Shown piece by piece: positions 34,840-43,405 of a DNA stretch of 64,000 bases. This DNA is from Marifrigoribacter sp965178585. GTDB lineage: Bacteria > Bacteroidota > Bacteroidia > Flavobacteriales > Flavobacteriaceae. A program made the position numbers and the translations under genes. Where the stretch lies: assembly GCA_965178585.1 (NCBI GenBank), contig OZ238267.1, positions 1,860,001-1,924,000 of the forward strand, given 5' to 3'. How positions within the stretch are numbered: position 1 is the first letter of the stretch; each line of letters opens with the position of its first letter. The notes under the pieces were generated by a model. That model saw nothing but the letters and a program-made list of their open reading frames with translations. It did not search any database and was not told the origin of the DNA.

Positions 34840-36153
34840 CTAATTTTCGAGTCTAGTTATTTTTGCCCCAATAGCTCTTAGCCTTTCATCTATATTTTCA
34901 TACCCTCTATCAATTTGTTCTATATTTTGAATAATACTAGTACCATTTGCAGATAAAGCAGCAATTAGTAATGAAATACCAGCTCTTATATCTGGTGAAA
35001 CCATAGTAGTTGCTTTTAATGGATATTCAAAGTTATGACCAATTACGGTAGCTCGGTGAGGATCACACAATATGATTTTCGCTCCCATATCGATTAATTT
35101 ATCGACAAAGAACAAACGGCTTTCAAACATTTTTTGATGAATTAAAACACTTCCTTTTGCTTGAGTCGCAATTACCAAAACAATACTTAATAAGTCGGGA
35201 GTAAATCCTGGCCAAGTTGAATCTGAAACCGTTAAAATAGAACCATCAATATACCCCTGAATTTCGTAACTTTCTTTTCTAGGTATGTGAATATCATCCC
35301 CTATTTTTTCAACAGTAATCCCTAATTTCCTAAAAGTATCTGGAATTAGTCCTAAATTTTCCCAGCTTACATTTTTTATAGTAATTTCACTGCGTGTCAT
35401 TGCTGCAAGTCCGATCCAACTACCAATTTCAATCATATCTGGAAGTACTCGATGATGACAACCGTTTAATTTTTTAACTCCTTCAATAGTCAATAAATTA
35501 GAACCAATTCCTTCAACTTTTGCTCCCATAGAAACCATCATCTTACATAATTGCTGTAAGTATGGCTCGCAAGCTGCATTATAGATGGTGGTTTTTCCTT
35601 TTGCAAGAACTGCAGCCATAACAATATTAGCTGTTCCGGTTACTGATGCTTGATCTAATAACATATAGGTTCCAGTCAAACCATCTGGAGCTTCAACTCC
35701 ATAAAAGCATTCTTCTTTATTATATCGGAACGAAGCACCTAGTTTAATAAAACCTTCAAAATGGGTATCTAAACGTCTTCTACCTATCTTATCACCTCCA
35801 GGTTGTGGTATAAATCCTTTTCCAAATCGGCTTAATAATGGTCCAACAATCATGATAGACCCCCTTAAGGAACTACCTTCTTCTTTAAATTTTTCAGATT
35901 CTAAATAATCTAAGTTTAAATTATCAGATTTAAAAGAATAGGAGCCTTTTCCAAGTTTTTTAACTTTTACTCCTAGGTTTCCTAATATTTCTATTAATTT
36001 ATTGACATCTCGAATATCAGGAATATTCTCAATAAACACTTCTTCGTCTGTTAATAAGACAGCACAAAGTATTTGTAAAGCTTCGTTTTTTGCTCCTTGA
36101 GGTATAATTTGACCTTGTAATTTATACCCTCCTTCTATTCGAAAAGATCCCAT
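34840..36153 (-). CDS. murA: UDP-N-acetylglucosamine 1-carboxyvinyltransferase with Asp in place of the fosfomycin-target Cys
   Basis: 437 aa EPSP-synthase-fold enzyme for the first committed step of peptidoglycan synthesis (PEP to UDP-GlcNAc). Family marks are the N-terminal QGAKNEAL with the substrate-binding Lys22-Asn23, and a C-terminal DIRAGISLLIAAL segment. The catalytic loop reads PQPGGDKIGRRR, so Asp121 replaces the Cys alkylated by fosfomycin in E. coli (Cys115). It ends 5 bases from the convergent coiled-coil gene. Confidence 0.96.
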   Translation of the reverse strand: MGSFRIEGGYKLQGQIIPQGAKNEALQILCAVLLTDEEVFIENIPDIRDVNKLIEILGNLGVKVKKLGKGSYSFKSDNLNLDYLESEKFKEEGSSLRGSIMIVGPLLSRFGKGFIPQPGGDKIGRRRLDTHFEGFIKLGASFRYNKEECFYGVEAPDGLTGTYMLLDQASVTGTANIVMAAVLAKGKTTIYNAACEPYLQQLCKMMVSMGAKVEGIGSNLLTIEGVKKLNGCHHRVLPDMIEIGSWIGLAAMTRSEITIKNVSWENLGLIPDTFRKLGITVEKIGDDIHIPRKESYEIQGYIDGSILTVSDSTWPGFTPDLLSIVLVIATQAKGSVLIHQKMFESRLFFVDKLIDMGAKIILCDPHRATVIGHNFEYPLKATTMVSPDIRAGISLLIAALSANGTSIIQNIEQIDRGYENIDERLRAIGAKITRLEN

Positions 36154-36226
36154 AAAAAAATAACCGTTTTTCTTTAATACTTATATTAATAAACCTTAAT
36201 TCAACATCAATATTGTTTAAAATAAA

Positions 36227-36871
36227 TTAATATTTTTTCCAATTCCTTCCTTTGTTATTTTTATGGTTTGTAGACTTTTTCTTGTTACCATAACTTTTCT
36301 TACTCTTAAGAATAGTCATCGTATCCAATAATTTTTCTTCACTTCCTTTTAGGTTTAACTTACCATCAGATAATTCAAATAAATGATTAAAAATCACATC
36401 ATCTTCAACGGTATCTTTATTCCAATTTAAGAAGCATTTTTTCATATGATTTGCTATGGTTAACACCAAAGCTTCCTTTTTTTCTCCATCTTCCCATCCG
36501 TTAGCAACATCAATCATTCTTTTTATATTGTTTCCGTAAAAACGATATTTTGGAAAGTTTTGTGGGTACTCTAATGCTTCTGGACGCTCTTGTAATTCTT
36601 CTCTCTTCGGAATTGGATAAGGAGAATCTACATCTAGTTTAAAATCTGAAATAATAAATAATTGATCCCAAAGTTTATGTTGGAAATCTGGCACGTCACG
36701 TAAATGTGGGTTTAAGTTTCCCATTACTGCAATAATGCTATTTGCAACTTTATTTCTTTCTTCTTTAGTTTCTTTTGAAATGGCATGTGCTACCATTTTT
36801 TGAATATGTCTTCCATATTCTGGGATAATAAGCTTAGGTCGCTCGGAGTTGTATTCTATATGATCTATCAA
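36227..36871 (-). CDS. DUF4290 family protein
   Basis: 214 aa, soluble and mainly helical. It begins MIDHIEYNSERPKLIIPEYG, the conserved opening of the Bacteroidota DUF4290 family. The C-terminal 25 residues are a basic tail (GNKKKSTNHKNNKGRNWKKY) that could bind nucleic acid. It sits upstream of murA on the same strand, as I recall for other flavobacteria. Function unknown. Confidence 0.85.
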   Translation of the reverse strand: MIDHIEYNSERPKLIIPEYGRHIQKMVAHAISKETKEERNKVANSIIAVMGNLNPHLRDVPDFQHKLWDQLFIISDFKLDVDSPYPIPKREELQERPEALEYPQNFPKYRFYGNNIKRMIDVANGWEDGEKKEALVLTIANHMKKCFLNWNKDTVEDDVIFNHLFELSDGKLNLKGSEEKLLDTMTILKSKKSYGNKKKSTNHKNNKGRNWKKY

Positions 36872-36959
36872 AATAGTAAGGATAAGGTTGTGGTTATAAA
36901 TACCAGCAACATGAATTAATTTCTGAAGTAATTTTAATTATGTGTGCAAAATACTAATT

Positions 36960-37250
36960 TTATAGAGAAATTACTCCTTCGACTTTAGAAACTTTTTTAT
37001 ATTTTTCAATTACTGTGTCTGGTGATTCCATAGTAACTTTTATTGAAACACTTGAATAAGTTCCTTTTGAGGAGTCACGGGTTGATATTTCTGCATCAGT
37101 AGAATTGAAAATTGCTTCAATTTCTGCTATTTTTTCTGCACTTGCAGGAACAATAAATTTATATAAATATTTTGAAGGCCAGGTAGTATCTTTTTCTAAA
37201 CTTTCCTTTAATCTTTTATAAAAATCTGTAGTTTCTTTTTCAGTTTTCAT
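36960..37250 (-). CDS. DUF493 (YbeD-like) family protein
   Basis: 96 aa, ferredoxin-like alpha/beta fold expected. Features are the FYKRLKESLEKDTTWPSKYL opening, a central KFIVPAS strand and a C-terminal KYKKVSKVEGVISL block, all typical of the DUF493/YbeD family, thought to be a small ligand-binding or regulatory domain. It is 88 bases upstream of the DUF4290 gene on the same strand. Confidence 0.82.
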   Translation of the reverse strand: MKTEKETTDFYKRLKESLEKDTTWPSKYLYKFIVPASAEKIAEIEAIFNSTDAEISTRDSSKGTYSSVSIKVTMESPDTVIEKYKKVSKVEGVISL

Positions 37251-37330
37251 TTTATTTTTTTTACTCTTTACAAATATAGGGTTTCGCCATCAATATTTAT
37301 TTACGTTATTTGCATAATATCTATTTAAAT

Positions 37331-37867
37331 ATGCCGAAAAAAATTGTAATAACTGGTGGACCAGGCTCTGGAAAAACAACATTAATTTCTTTTTTATTAA
37401 AAAAGGGGTTTCAATGCCAGAATGAAATTTCTCGAGAAGTCATTTTAGAGGCTCAAAAAAAAGGGATTGATCAATTATTCTTAACAGATCCAATTCTTTT
37501 CAGTCAAAAGCTACTAGAAGGACGTTTAAAACAATTTAAAGAAATTCATCATTTTGAAAAGTCATATATTTTCTACGATAGAGGCTTACCTGATATAACT
37601 GCTTATATGGATTTTACTGATGTGAAATATCCTAAAAAATTCGCTGAAACTTGCAACAACAATCGATACGATACCATTTTTTTATTACCCCCATGGAAAG
37701 AGATTTATAAACAAGATAATGAACGATATGAATCCTTTGAAGAAGCTCAAAAAATACATCAATGTTTATTAAAAGGATATAAAAAATACAGTTATAATGT
37801 TATTGTAGTTCCTTTTGGCACCTTAGAGAGTAGAATGGATTTTATCACTAATCATTTAGCTATTTAA
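37331..37867 (+). CDS. P-loop ATPase/kinase-like protein (AAA_28 type)
   Basis: 178 aa from the ATG at 37331 (MPKKIV), chosen over an earlier in-frame Met because the P-loop strand normally starts the protein. Walker A is GGPGSGKTTL (about 8-17), with a Walker-B-like acidic strand YIFYDRGLPDI (about 85-95) and a lid-like region with Arg residues. The overall shape is that of small nucleoside/nucleotide kinase-like P-loop proteins. It is followed by recQ 3 bases after its stop, so it is in the recQ-fmt operon. Substrate unknown. Confidence 0.82.
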   Translation: MPKKIVITGGPGSGKTTLISFLLKKGFQCQNEISREVILEAQKKGIDQLFLTDPILFSQKLLEGRLKQFKEIHHFEKSYIFYDRGLPDITAYMDFTDVKYPKKFAETCNNNRYDTIFLLPPWKEIYKQDNERYESFEEAQKIHQCLLKGYKKYSYNVIVVPFGTLESRMDFITNHLAI

Positions 37868-37870
37868 TTT

Positions 37871-39769
37871 TTGAAAAATCCCATACAAATACTTGAGGAT
37901 TATTGGGGTCATCAACAATTTCTTCCAATGCAGGAAGAAATTATTTCTACCGTATTAAACGGAAGAGATACCATCGCATTACTACCAACTGGTGGAGGAA
38001 AATCACTATGCTTTCAAATACCAGCCCTAGCTAAAGAAGGAATTTGCATCGTTATTTCTCCTTTAGTTGCATTGATGACAGATCAAGTAAATGCTTTAAA
38101 AAAAAAGAACATTAAAGCACTCAGTATTCCTGGGGGAATTTCTTATCAAGATTTAAATATATTATTAGATAATGCCATTTATGGAAATTATAAATTTTTG
38201 TATTTATCACCTGAAAGATTGAGTCAGGAACTGATTCAAAATTACATCAAACAAATGGATGTAAATCTATTTGCAATTGACGAAGCACATTGTATTTCAC
38301 AATGGGGAAATGATTTTAGGCCTGCTTACAAAAATTGCAATATTCTTAGAACCATACACCCTCTTGTTCCAATTATAGCATTAACCGCTACGGCAACTCC
38401 AGAAGTAGTTTCTGATACTGCGCTTCAGTTAAAGTTAGAAGATCCAGCCATTCTGAAAACCTCTTTTGTTCGAAAAAACTTATCCTACCAGGTTCAATAT
38501 GAAGAAGATAAATTGTACCGGATTGAAAAATTATTGAAAAACAACAAAGATTCTTCCATTGTTTATGTGAGAAGTAGAAAGAATACTGTTGAAATAAGCA
38601 ATCAATTAAATAGCTTAGGGATATCAAGTAATTTTTTTCACGGTGGAATTTCAAATGAAGAAAAAAAATCACGCCTAGAAAATTGGCTTCAAGGAAAAAC
38701 GAATGTGATGGTTGCTACCAATGCTTTTGGTATGGGAATAGACAATCCCAATGTTCGATATGTTTTTCATACCCAATTTCCAGAAAGTTTAGAAAGCTAT
38801 TTTCAAGAAGCAGGACGTGCAGGAAGAGATGGCAATTATTCCAGTGCTATCATATTATATAATGATTATGATAAAATCCTGATTAAAAAACAATTTTTAG
38901 GTTCTAGACCTACTAAAGACCAATTAAAAAGTATTTATCGGTCATTAAGTAATTATTTTCAAATATCTTATGGTGAAGGCGAATTTACGAGCCATAGTTT
39001 TAGTTATATTGAATTTTGCAAACATTACAAACTTAACACCCTACTTACTTTCAACGGATTAACAGCTTTAGAGCGGTTGGGAATCATTCAGTTATCAAAG
39101 CAATTTGGAAGAAAGTCAATTCTGAAATTTGAAATTAGTTCAGAAAAATTGATTCGGTATTTTGATCAAAACCCAAATACATCATTAATAGGTAAAACAA
39201 TTTTAAGAATGTATGGTGGTATTTTCGAATCCCCTACTGCAGTAAAAATTGAATTAATTGCTTCAAAAACAGGACAATCCGTAACTAAGATTATTAATGT
39301 ACTTGAAAAAATGCAACAAGAAGGAGTATTAGACCTGAAGCTATTTCATACCGATGCTACCATTACCTTTATAGTACCACGTGAAGACGATAAAACCATA
39401 AATCGAGTTTCTAAAGAATTAGATGCACTTAATCTTAAAAAAGAAACTGAAGTCAAGTCTGTTTTAAATTATGTAAATAACAATAAGGAATGTAAAAGCA
39501 TACAACTAGTTAGTTATTTTGGGGATACAACTGCAGAAAAATGTGGTATTTGTTCAGTTTGTGCTTCTCAAAAGAAAACACCAAGTAAAAATGAAATTCA
39601 ATTAATTTCTAAAGGCATACTTCAGTTATTAGAAGAAAAGGAAATGTCCTCTCGAATACTTTCAGAAAAACTTACTTTTACTGAATCAAAAATTTTAATT
39701 GTATTAAGGCATTTACAAGATGTTGGGAAAATTAGAATCAATACTAAAAATGAATATTTTTTAAATTAA
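37871..39769 (+). CDS. recQ: RecQ-family ATP-dependent DNA helicase
   Basis: 632 aa, TTG start three bases after the upstream stop. Superfamily 2 helicase: Walker A LLPTGGGKS (37-45), DEAH box at about 137-140 (IDEAHCISQWG), SAT-like motif III TATATPE, motif VI with GRAGRDG. The RQC region has zinc-binding cysteines (C near 535 in ECKSI, then CGICSVC). The C-terminal 60 residues form a winged-helix-like unit; no clear HRDC domain, so it is slightly shorter than E. coli RecQ in function-specific tail. fmt starts immediately after its stop. Confidence 0.93.
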   Translation: MKNPIQILEDYWGHQQFLPMQEEIISTVLNGRDTIALLPTGGGKSLCFQIPALAKEGICIVISPLVALMTDQVNALKKKNIKALSIPGGISYQDLNILLDNAIYGNYKFLYLSPERLSQELIQNYIKQMDVNLFAIDEAHCISQWGNDFRPAYKNCNILRTIHPLVPIIALTATATPEVVSDTALQLKLEDPAILKTSFVRKNLSYQVQYEEDKLYRIEKLLKNNKDSSIVYVRSRKNTVEISNQLNSLGISSNFFHGGISNEEKKSRLENWLQGKTNVMVATNAFGMGIDNPNVRYVFHTQFPESLESYFQEAGRAGRDGNYSSAIILYNDYDKILIKKQFLGSRPTKDQLKSIYRSLSNYFQISYGEGEFTSHSFSYIEFCKHYKLNTLLTFNGLTALERLGIIQLSKQFGRKSILKFEISSEKLIRYFDQNPNTSLIGKTILRMYGGIFESPTAVKIELIASKTGQSVTKIINVLEKMQQEGVLDLKLFHTDATITFIVPREDDKTINRVSKELDALNLKKETEVKSVLNYVNNNKECKSIQLVSYFGDTTAEKCGICSVCASQKKTPSKNEIQLISKGILQLLEEKEMSSRILSEKLTFTESKILIVLRHLQDVGKIRINTKNEYFLN

Positions 39770-40717
39770 ATGAGAAACTTAAGAATTGTATTTATGGGCA
39801 CTCCGGGATTTGCCGTGGGTGTTTTGCAAAAACTAGTAGAAGAAGGGAAAAACATAGTAGGTGTGATAACCTCTGTGGATAAGCCAGCTGGAAGAGGAAG
39901 AAAACTAAGACAATCTGCTGTAAAAGAATATGCTTTATCTCAAAACTTAAAATTATTACAGCCCCGTAATTTAAAAGACGAAGGTTTTTTAGAAGAATTA
40001 GCTTCTTTGAAAGCCAATTTAAATATAGTGGTAGCTTTTAGAATGTTGCCTAAAGTAGTTTGGAATATGCCTAAATATGGTACTTTTAATTTACACGCAT
40101 CTTTATTACCTCAATATAGAGGAGCTGCTCCTATAAATTGGGCTATTATAAATAGGGAAGAAAAAACGGGTGTCACTACTTTTTTTATAGATGAAAAAAT
40201 TGATACTGGAAATATTATTTTAAAAGAAGAGGTTAATATTAAGGAAAGAGAAACCATTGGATCTTTACATGATATCTTAATGAACCTAGGAAGCGATTTA
40301 GTTATTAAAACTGTTACTTTAATAGAAGAAAATAAAGAAGTTCCTAAAAAACAACCAATGAGTGAAGAACTTAAAAAGGCACCAAAACTTACAAAAGAAA
40401 ACACAAAAATTGATTGGGAAAAACCTGTGGAGGAAATTGACTCCTTAATTAGAGGGCTAAACCCCTATCCAGCGGCTTGGTGTAATATGGATAATAATAA
40501 TGAGGTCAATGCTATCAAAATTTACAATTGTAATTTTGAAGTAATTGATCATTCCTTTGACAATGGGCATATATTGACCACTAAAAAAGAATTAAAAGTT
40601 GCTACTTGCAATGGTTACCTTAATATATATGAAATAAAGATTCCTGGTAAGCGAAAAATGGATGTAAAATCTCTTTTAAACGGTTATACTTTTGATGAAA
40701 ATTCAAAAATGATGTAA
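39770..40717 (+). CDS. fmt: Methionyl-tRNA formyltransferase
   Basis: 315 aa, full length. It formylates initiator Met-tRNA with 10-formyl-THF. The N-terminal formyltransferase domain begins RIVFMGTPGFAV, carries the catalytic Asn/His/Asp area (FNLHASLLPQYRGAAPINWA) and the Asp of IDTGNI. The C-terminal OB-like tRNA-binding domain covers about 208-315. It begins directly after the recQ stop codon, so it is translationally coupled. deformylase (def), its frequent partner, is not adjacent. Confidence 0.95.
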   Translation: MRNLRIVFMGTPGFAVGVLQKLVEEGKNIVGVITSVDKPAGRGRKLRQSAVKEYALSQNLKLLQPRNLKDEGFLEELASLKANLNIVVAFRMLPKVVWNMPKYGTFNLHASLLPQYRGAAPINWAIINREEKTGVTTFFIDEKIDTGNIILKEEVNIKERETIGSLHDILMNLGSDLVIKTVTLIEENKEVPKKQPMSEELKKAPKLTKENTKIDWEKPVEEIDSLIRGLNPYPAAWCNMDNNNEVNAIKIYNCNFEVIDHSFDNGHILTTKKELKVATCNGYLNIYEIKIPGKRKMDVKSLLNGYTFDENSKMM

Positions 40718-40759
40718 AGCCTTATTCTCATTGAATTTATAAAAAACCGAAAAAAAGCT

Positions 40760-40779
40760 CTGGTTTATTAACAAACCAG
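40760..40779. other. Hairpin between fmt and HU gene
   Basis: CTGGTTT (40760-40766) pairs with AAACCAG (40773-40779) around ATTAAC. There is no T-run on the plus side; an A-run precedes it. It may be the processed 3-prime end of the recQ-fmt transcript. Confidence 0.35.
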
Positions 40780-40819
40780 TCAAGTTATCAACAAAAAACG
40801 CGATTTAGCCTGCTATTAC

Positions 40820-40849
40820 TTGCGTGAACCGATAATCCTATTAAATTTG
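40820..40849 (+). promoter_or_regulatory. Promoter (TTG-N19-TAAATTTG) of the HU gene
   Basis: TTG at 40820-40822 and TAAATTTG at 40842-40849 with 19 bases between, a consensus match. The leader to the ATG at 40900 is about 45 bases. Confidence 0.7.
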
Positions 40850-40899
40850 TAGAACAATAAAAAAAGAAGTTTAACCAAACAATTTAATTTTTACAACTT

Positions 40900-41172
40900 A
40901 TGAACAAATCAGATTTAATTGACGCAATGGCAGAACATGCTGGTATTACTAAAGCAGCAGCTAAAAAAGCATTAGAATGTATGCTTATCGAAGTAGAAGG
41001 AGCATTACAAAAAGGAAACAGAGTTTCTCTAGTAGGTTTTGGTTCTTGGTCAGTTTCTAGAAGAGCTGCAAGAGATGGTAGAAACCCTCAAACAGGAGCT
41101 ACAATTAAAATTAAAGCTAAAAACGTAGTTAAATTTAAAGCTGGATCAGATTTAAGCAGAAGCGTAAATTAA
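40900..41172 (+). CDS. HU-family DNA-binding protein
   Basis: 90 aa, standard length. MNKSDLIDAMAEHAGITKAAA is the HU N-terminal helix pair. The DNA-intercalating arm carries GRNPQTGATIKI (about 62-73) with the conserved Arg-Asn-Pro, and the C-terminal helix is present. A nucleoid architectural protein. It has its own consensus promoter and a strong terminator, so it is monocistronic. Confidence 0.96.
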   Translation: MNKSDLIDAMAEHAGITKAAAKKALECMLIEVEGALQKGNRVSLVGFGSWSVSRRAARDGRNPQTGATIKIKAKNVVKFKAGSDLSRSVN

Positions 41173-41190
41173 TCTATACCTTTTTATTTA

Positions 41191-41228
41191 AAAAATCCCC
41201 TTCCGATTTCGGATATGGGGATTTTTTT
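41191..41228 (+). terminator. Rho-independent terminator of the HU gene
   Basis: AAAAATCCCC (41191-41200) pairs with GGGGATTTTT (41217-41226), with an inner TCCGA/TCGGA stem, followed by T residues. Confidence 0.88.
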
Positions 41229-41278
41229 ATGTCCTTATCTAGCTAGCTTTTTCAGAAATAGTTGGATTTAATAAAATT

Positions 41279-41298
41279 AATACTTAGATTTAAGTATT
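41279..41298. promoter_or_regulatory. Inverted repeat upstream of yqgE
   Basis: AATACTT (41279-41285), AGATTT, AAGTATT (41292-41298), ending 12 bases before the ATG at 41311. It could be an operator or a hairpin affecting translation; no consensus promoter box is visible here. Confidence 0.3.
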
Positions 41299-41310
41299 GA
41301 AATTCAAAAA

Positions 41311-41871
41311 ATGACCACATTAAAACCGGCAAAAGGAATGTTATTGGTAGCAGAGCCTTCTATTATTGGAGATATATCCTTTAATAGATCTGTGATTTTG
41401 TTGGCTGAATATAATGATAATGGCTCCGTTGGTTTTATTCTTAACAAACCTTTAGAGTATAGTTTAAACGATTTTATTCCTGAACTGAATTCTAAAATCC
41501 CCGTTTATAACGGAGGACCTGTTGAACAAGATAATTTATATTTTATTCATAAAATCCCAGAATTAATACCTGATAGTATTGAAATTTCAAATGGCATTTA
41601 TTGGGGAGGTGATTTTAATGAAATTATTAATTTACTTCAAGAAAATAAAATTAAAGAATCTGAAATTCGTTTTTTTCTTGGCTATACCGGTTGGAGTAAT
41701 AACCAATTAGATGAAGAATTAGAAGTAAATAGCTGGGTGGTTTCACCGAATAAGTATGAAAACAGAATATTGGGAGAAACTGGAGCTAATTTTTGGAAAG
41801 AGAAAATGATTGAATTTGGAGGTGACTATCTAATCTGGTCCAATGCACCTGAAAACCCATCCTATAATTAA
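41311..41871 (+). CDS. YqgE/AlgH family protein
   Basis: 186 aa, standard length. KGMLLVAEPSIIGDISFNRSV is the typical opening (GxLLvA.P.l.d..F.rSVi.L). The central NGGPVEQDNLYFIH and the C-terminal FLGYTGWSNNQLDEEL blocks are all family hallmarks. The molecular role is not established. Its end overlaps the convergent class IV aminotransferase by 4 bases. Confidence 0.93.
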   Translation: MTTLKPAKGMLLVAEPSIIGDISFNRSVILLAEYNDNGSVGFILNKPLEYSLNDFIPELNSKIPVYNGGPVEQDNLYFIHKIPELIPDSIEISNGIYWGGDFNEIINLLQENKIKESEIRFFLGYTGWSNNQLDEELEVNSWVVSPNKYENRILGETGANFWKEKMIEFGGDYLIWSNAPENPSYN

Positions 41872-42725
41872 GCATTCATTATTGAAAGTCTAGCTTTAGT
41901 ATTTAATTTCTGTAATAATTCATTAGAAACTGTATTCGAAAAATCTTTTTTTCGGTATTTAGTAATTGGTTGAATTCCTAAAACAACATTTGTAATAAAT
42001 AACTCATCAGCTTTTTGAAGATCGAAAGGAGAAATCGATTTTTCTTCTAATGAGTATTCTTCCAATTGGTTACAAATAGTAATTATTTGCTTTCTTATAA
42101 TCCCTCTTAAACAACCGTCATTAATAGGTGGAGTGATTATAGTATTTCCTTTAACTAAAAACAAATTCCCTTGTAAAGCTTCAACTACCATCTTGTTTTC
42201 ATTTAGCAATAAACAGTTTTGGTAATTGTTTTCTTTTGCATAAATGCTCCCCAAGACATTGATTACTTTAGAATTGGACTTAAGTGTTGAAAGTAAATTA
42301 GAATAAACATAATAATCTTTAAATAATTCAACTTCATATGAGTCATCATTAATCGTATAAAAAGGAACGTCTAACTCTTCAACCGAAATAAAATAATCAA
42401 TATCGTTAGACAAAGGAGTGTACTTCCCTCCTTCTTTCCTATTAACATACAATTTAATTCTATATGCATCTACATTTAAAGATGAAGCTTCAACTGTTTT
42501 GATGATTTCATTTTCTAAAAATTCCATAGAAAAACTCATAGGGATTTCCATTCTTAAAATCCTCATAGAAGACATTAATCTAAAATAATGATCTTCCCAA
42601 AAAACAATACGATTAGAAACAACTTTTAGAGTTTCAAAAACTGAATCTCCATATAGTAGTCCACGATTATGTATGGTAATGTTTCCTTCTTCATTACCCA
42701 ATAATTTTCCATTTAAATTAATCAT
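41868..42725 (-). CDS. Class IV aminotransferase (aminodeoxychorismate lyase / BCAT / D-amino acid transaminase family)
   Basis: 285 aa PLP enzyme of fold type IV. It begins MINLNGKLLGNEEGNITIHN, then RGLLYGDSVFETLKV, the typical substrate-facing segment. The PLP Lys is in the LLSTLKSNSK region (about 153-162), and the GCLRGIIRK phosphate-binding loop is near 205. The subfamily (PabC, IlvE or Dat) cannot be set from sequence alone; PabC is plausible from length. It has a TAnnTTTG box and a hairpin with U-run directly before the ATG. Confidence 0.85.
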   Translation of the reverse strand: MINLNGKLLGNEEGNITIHNRGLLYGDSVFETLKVVSNRIVFWEDHYFRLMSSMRILRMEIPMSFSMEFLENEIIKTVEASSLNVDAYRIKLYVNRKEGGKYTPLSNDIDYFISVEELDVPFYTINDDSYEVELFKDYYVYSNLLSTLKSNSKVINVLGSIYAKENNYQNCLLLNENKMVVEALQGNLFLVKGNTIITPPINDGCLRGIIRKQIITICNQLEEYSLEEKSISPFDLQKADELFITNVVLGIQPITKYRKKDFSNTVSNELLQKLNTKARLSIMNA

Positions 42726-42732
42726 AAAAAAA

Positions 42733-42753
42733 CCGCCTTATTTGAGATGGCGG
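42733..42753 (-). terminator. Hairpin with U-run directly before the class IV aminotransferase start
   Basis: On the minus strand CCGCC (42753-42749) pairs with GGCGG (42737-42733), followed by seven T and then the ATG at 42725. It can end the upstream START-domain transcript (stop at 42781), and because the next gene's own promoter fires beside it, it also falls in that gene's leader. Confidence 0.6.
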
Positions 42754-42755
42754 CA

Positions 42756-42763
42756 CAAATATA
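42756..42763 (-). promoter_or_regulatory. Putative -7 promoter box of the class IV aminotransferase gene
   Basis: TATATTTG on the minus strand. A start about 7 bases downstream falls at the 5-prime edge of the CCGCC/GGCGG hairpin. Confidence 0.45.
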
Positions 42764-42780
42764 CTATTATAAAGAGGTTC

Positions 42781-43167
42781 TTACACAGAACCTAATAAAT
42801 GTTTTAGTTCGGTAATCATATTATCCCAAAGCATTTTCCCTTCTTCAATTTCATCTTCTTCAGCAAAATCAGTAACCATAATAGATACATCTTTTGTAAT
42901 ATCGTCTAATTGGATACGCATTTCAAAATAATACTTTGTATCCTCATCTTCCATCCATTGCAATCGAATAGACTCTCCTTTATGCTTTGAAATTAATTTT
43001 GCCTGTTCTTCACTTCCTTCCCAAATAAAGCTAAAGAATTCCCCTCTAGAGTTAACATTATCAGCATACCACTCTTGCAAACCAGAAGGCGTAGAGATGT
43101 ATTGATATAAAAGTGAGGGTGATGCGTGAATAGGAAATTCCATTTCATACTTTATTTTATCGTCCAT
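42781..43167 (-). CDS. START-like (AHSA1/SRPBCC) domain protein
   Basis: 128 aa, cytosolic, a single helix-grip fold. YEMEFPIHASPSLLYQYISTPSGLQEWYAD is (in parts) the N-terminal strand and lid helix of SRPBCC proteins, and the strand pattern with WEGSEEQAKLI and the long C-terminal helix EEGKMLWDNMITELKHLL follow. It matches the short flavobacterial START-like family. Ligand unknown. It has its own terminator-like hairpin at 42733. Confidence 0.85.
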   Translation of the reverse strand: MDDKIKYEMEFPIHASPSLLYQYISTPSGLQEWYADNVNSRGEFFSFIWEGSEEQAKLISKHKGESIRLQWMEDEDTKYYFEMRIQLDDITKDVSIMVTDFAEEDEIEEGKMLWDNMITELKHLLGSV

Positions 43168-43293
43168 AGGGCTATTATTAGTTGAAGCCCAATATAAATA
43201 TTAATTATTTACTGTAAAAGAAAGAAGGTTAAAATGTTTACACGATTTATCATTTTGTTTTTTAAATAAATTTAACAAAATAGTAAAGGAATG

Positions 43294-43324
43294 TTTGTGC
43301 TACTATAAATTGTTGTTATCCTCG
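43294..43324 (+). promoter_or_regulatory. Possible tRNA promoter (TTTG-N19-TATCCTCG)
   Basis: TTTG at 43294-43297 and TATCCTCG at 43317-43324, 19 bases apart. The -7 box deviates from TAnnTTTG at two of the four last positions, so this is a tentative call; the tRNA starts at 43406. Confidence 0.35.
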
Positions 43325-43405
43325 CGACAGTAAAAAATTAAAACTAAGTAATTAGTGCTGCAATATAAGTGTTTAAATATCTATTTTTAATACTTAAAAA
43401 ATAAT

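Noticed and set aside
36687..36710. TGGCACG in the DUF4290 gene as a further sigma-54 promoter
   Set aside because: No TTGC at the -12 position and it lies inside a coding region.
40111..40404. Open frame antisense to fmt
   Set aside because: Shadow of a strongly supported gene; its composition is Ser/Phe/Ile-rich as expected from the complement of Lys/Glu/Asn-rich coding DNA.
40765..40793. TTATTAACA and TTATCAACA, DnaA-box-like 9-mers upstream of HU
   Set aside because: They differ from the TTATNCACA consensus, there is no DnaA gene, AT-rich unwinding region or wider cluster; not enough for an origin call.
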